Shown here one piece after another: positions 61,648-64,000 of a stretch of DNA of 64,000 bases. Position 1 is the first letter of the stretch. Each line of letters starts with the position of its first letter. The position numbers were made by a program, and so were the translations under genes. This DNA comes from Desulfoscipio geothermicus DSM 3669 (GTDB lineage: Bacteria; Bacillota; Desulfotomaculia; Desulfotomaculales; Desulfallaceae), in assembly GCF_900115975.1 (NCBI RefSeq), contig NZ_FOYM01000001.1, forward strand, positions 1 to 64,000. The letters are read 5' to 3'. The notes below the pieces were generated by a model. It was not told the origin of the DNA. It made no database searches and was given only the letters and a program-made list of their open reading frames with translations.

Positions 61648-62553
61648 ATGCAAGTAGGATTAATCGGTCTAGGTAAAATGGGCTTTAACCTGGCCCTGAA
61701 CATGAAAGACCACGGGCACCGGGTAATTGGCTACAACCGGTCCCCCGGCGCGGTTAAAAAAGCGGAGGCGGAAGGTATCGCGGGGGTCTACAGCCTGGAT
61801 AAGCTGGTGGAAAAGCTCGCGCCCCGGCGGGTGCTGTGGCTGATGGTACCGGCGGGAAAGCCCGTTGATGACACAATAGAAAAATTAATCCCTCTGCTTG
61901 ATGAACACGACATCATCATCGACGGGGGCAACTCCAATTATAAAGACACCCTGGCCAGATACCGGAAGCTCAGGGAAAAAGGCATTGACTTTGTTGACGT
62001 GGGCACCAGCGGAGGCACGGAGGGCGCCAGATACGGCGCTTGCACCATGATCGGGGCCGAAGACTCGGTATTTTCGTACCTGGAACCCCTCTTCAGGGAC
62101 ATTTGCGTGGAGGGCGGCTACCTGCACACCGGTCCCAGCGGTTCGGGACACTTTGTAAAAATGGTGCACAACGGCGTGGAATACGGCATGATGCAGGCCA
62201 TCGGCGAGGGATTCGAAATCCTGGAAAAAAGCCTGTTTGACTTGAATTACCGGGAGATTGCCCGGGTTTGGAACCACGGTTCGGTAATCCGCAGCTGGCT
62301 CATGGAACTGACAGAGAAGGCTTTTGCCGGCGACCCGAAGTTGGAAAAGATCAAGGGGGTTATACACTCGTCGGGCGAGGGGCTCTGGACGGTGCAGGAG
62401 GCCCTGGAATTGCAGGTGCCGGTTCCGGTGATCGCCCAGGCCCTGTTCATGCGTTATCGCTCGGAACAGGAGGATACTTTCAGCGGCAAAGTGGTGGCGG
62501 CGCTGCGAAACCGGTTTGGAGGCCATGCAGTTGAAGAAAAGCAGCCTGATTAG
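61648..62553 (+). CDS. gnd: 6-phosphogluconate dehydrogenase (decarboxylating), short form
   Basis: 301 residues, the short bacterial type found in many Gram-positive bacteria (about 300 residues rather than 470). Rossmann motif GLIGLGKMGFNLALNM (~4), IIDGGNSNYKDTLARYRKL (~92), DVGTSGGTEGARYGACTMIG (~117), GPSGSGHFVKMVHNGVEYGM with the catalytic Lys (~165) and a shortened C-terminal helical domain. It oxidises 6-phosphogluconate to ribulose 5-phosphate. The ATG at 61,648 follows AAGGAG by nine bases. zwf overlaps its 3' end. Confidence 0.93.
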   Translation: MQVGLIGLGKMGFNLALNMKDHGHRVIGYNRSPGAVKKAEAEGIAGVYSLDKLVEKLAPRRVLWLMVPAGKPVDDTIEKLIPLLDEHDIIIDGGNSNYKDTLARYRKLREKGIDFVDVGTSGGTEGARYGACTMIGAEDSVFSYLEPLFRDICVEGGYLHTGPSGSGHFVKMVHNGVEYGMMQAIGEGFEILEKSLFDLNYREIARVWNHGSVIRSWLMELTEKAFAGDPKLEKIKGVIHSSGEGLWTVQEALELQVPVPVIAQALFMRYRSEQEDTFSGKVVAALRNRFGGHAVEEKQPD

Positions 62554-64000
62554 CAATGTGGAAAATGTATTCAACTACAATATTGATGCCGCTGACCCCT
62601 GCGTTATGGTTATCTTTGGCGGCACCGGCGACCTGACGCATCGCAAGCTGATGCCGGCCTTATATAACCTGCAACATGAGAAAAGACTGCCAAAGCACTT
62701 TGCCGTGGTGGCCGTCGGCAGGCGTAACAAAGATCATGAAACATACCGGTACGAGGTATATGATTCCATCAAAAATTATGCCAGGTTCAAATTGCATGAA
62801 CATACCTGGAGCGAACTGCGGCGGCGGATTTATTATCAAAAATTCGACTTTAACAACGATATAGGTTATATCCGGCTGAATACCTTTTTACAGAAACTGG
62901 ATGAACAATACCGGACCAGGGGCAACCGGATTTATTACCTGGCGGTGGCGCCGGAGTATTTTGCCGTGATAGTGGAAAAACTGTATCTGCATGGCATGGC
63001 GCGAAACAGCGGCTCCTGGCAGCGGCTGGTCATTGAAAAACCCTTTGGCAGGGACCTGGATTCCGCCCGGCAGTTAAACGAAAAGATAACCGCCGTATTT
63101 GACGAAAGTAATATTTACCGTATCGACCACTACCTGGGCAAGGAAATGCTGCAAAATATCATGGTCATCCGGTTCGCCAATATGCTTTTTGAACCGGTCT
63201 GGAACAACCGGTTCATCGATAACATTCAAATATTATCCTGCGAAAAGGTGGGCGTGGGCAGCCGGGGCGGCTATTACGAGCAAGCCGGGGCCCTGCGGGA
63301 CATGCTGCAAAATCACATGCTGCAATTGCTCACCCTCACCGCCATTGAGCCCCCGGCCGGCCTGGACACCAAATCCATCCGGGACGAGAAAGTAAAGGTG
63401 CTCCGTTCCCTGGAACAATTCACCCCGGAACTGGTTGAGCAAAACGTGGTGCGGGGTCAGTACGGCCCCGGCATTGTAGATAACGAAGAAGTGCCCGGCT
63501 ACCGGCAGGAAGAACGGGTATCCCCCACCTCCAACACCGAGACCTTTATCGCCTTGAAAGCCCATATTGATAACTTACGCTGGGCGGGCGTCCCCTTTTA
63601 TATCCGTACGGGCAAAAGAATGCCGGTCAAAACCACGGAAATCATCATCCAGTTCAAACCGCTGCCGAAGATTCTGTACGCCAGGGAATACGGCCATTTG
63701 CAGCCCAATATATTAATTATTAAAATTCAGCCCCGGGAGGGTGTTTTTTTCCAATTTAACGCCAAAAAGCCCGGCACGGAATGCAATATCGTCCCGGTGC
63801 AGATGGATTACTGCCAGAACTGCCGGGAAGGCGTCAATTCCCCCGCAGCTTATGAAAGACTGTTGTTTGATGTCATGCGCGGAGAGTCCACCTTGTTCGC
63901 CCGGTGGGATGAAGTGGAATACGCCTGGAAGTTTGTGGACAATATAGCCGCAGCCTGGCAAACCCGGCAACCCGGTTTTCCCAATTACCCGGCGGGAAGC
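62531..64000 (+). CDS. zwf: Glucose-6-phosphate 1-dehydrogenase (partial, runs off the window)
   Basis: At least 490 residues with no stop before the edge. Cofactor motif GGTGDLTHRKL (~28), EKPFGRDL (~165), the substrate-binding/catalytic RIDHYLGKE (~198), FEPVWNNRFIDNIQI and YIRTGKRMPVK (~355) are all present. It converts glucose 6-phosphate to 6-phosphogluconolactone, and with gnd gives the oxidative pentose-phosphate pathway. The TTG at 62,531 follows GGAGG by eight bases; the ATG two codons earlier is only two bases from the site. It overlaps gnd by 23 bases in another frame, so the two are co-translated. The end of the gene is outside the window. Confidence 0.95.
   Translation, partial: MKKSSLISNVENVFNYNIDAADPCVMVIFGGTGDLTHRKLMPALYNLQHEKRLPKHFAVVAVGRRNKDHETYRYEVYDSIKNYARFKLHEHTWSELRRRIYYQKFDFNNDIGYIRLNTFLQKLDEQYRTRGNRIYYLAVAPEYFAVIVEKLYLHGMARNSGSWQRLVIEKPFGRDLDSARQLNEKITAVFDESNIYRIDHYLGKEMLQNIMVIRFANMLFEPVWNNRFIDNIQILSCEKVGVGSRGGYYEQAGALRDMLQNHMLQLLTLTAIEPPAGLDTKSIRDEKVKVLRSLEQFTPELVEQNVVRGQYGPGIVDNEEVPGYRQEERVSPTSNTETFIALKAHIDNLRWAGVPFYIRTGKRMPVKTTEIIIQFKPLPKILYAREYGHLQPNILIIKIQPREGVFFQFNAKKPGTECNIVPVQMDYCQNCREGVNSPAAYERLLFDVMRGESTLFARWDEVEYAWKFVDNIAAAWQTRQPGFPNYPAGS

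Overview
The window looks like the chromosome of a Gram-positive, endospore-former-type sulfate reducer of the Desulfotomaculum/Peptococcaceae group. The main reason is one minus-strand block (21.1-31.1 kb) that holds sat, aprB, aprA, qmoA, qmoB and, in place of the membrane subunit gene qmoC, an hdrC/hdrB pair. That replacement is known from Gram-positive sulfate reducers. A dsrC gene follows at 33.1 kb. Shine-Dalgarno sequences are strong, and TTG/GTG starts are frequent.

Layout. 0-8 kb: a DUF2294 gene, an N-terminal scrap of a radical SAM gene, a PH-like membrane protein, a sensor histidine kinase, a CBS-pair protein, an SLC13/DASS transporter, two DUF2292 genes around a lone receiver domain, and a second CBS protein. 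8-13 kb: a TSUP-family anion permease with a small membrane partner, flanked by two paralogous 146-residue proteins that look like beta/gamma-crystallin Greek-key folds. A consensus promoter with a short terminated transcript, a premature terminator and a frameshifted fragment of the TSUP gene also lie here. 13-21 kb: an acyl-CoA ligase, an HtrA protease, an IS1634-like transposase whose catalytic Glu seems lost, a third CBS protein and an ArsB/NhaD-type transporter. 21-33.5 kb: the sulfate activation and APS reduction block, a YkgJ-type protein, a NifX-like protein and DsrC. 33.8-47 kb: a Na/Pi symporter, an ABC-F protein, a HAD phosphatase, YlbF, the KhtTU K+/H+ antiporter, a second DASS transporter, Tex, a ferritin-like protein and a CapA-like protein. 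47-54 kb: a LysE exporter, a polar amino-acid ABC transporter, a KamA-family aminomutase, an enoyl-CoA hydratase and a flavoprotein remnant. 54-60 kb: a complete peptide-type ABC transporter. 60-64 kb: a membrane cysteine-motif/glutaredoxin fusion, then gnd and zwf, the latter running off the window.

How the genes work together. Sat makes APS, AprBA reduces it to sulfite, and QmoAB with HdrCB probably feeds electrons to AprBA. DsrC carries sulfur from the sulfite reductase, which lies outside the window. Around this core sit five secondary anion transporters, three CBS-pair proteins and two DUF2292 proteins. Several of their upstream regions carry CRP/FNR-type palindromes or an intergenic decamer, TTGTCACYAC. 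I infer, but cannot prove, that the 4-21 kb part is a co-regulated anion-uptake region.

The intergenic DNA is unusually busy. It holds five arrays of REP-like GGGGACAGGCACC hairpins, three copies of a MITE-like element with TTCGAAAAG ends, a second repeat family ending in GGTGG/CCACC, and two likely structured RNAs. I saw no tRNA, rRNA or CRISPR array.
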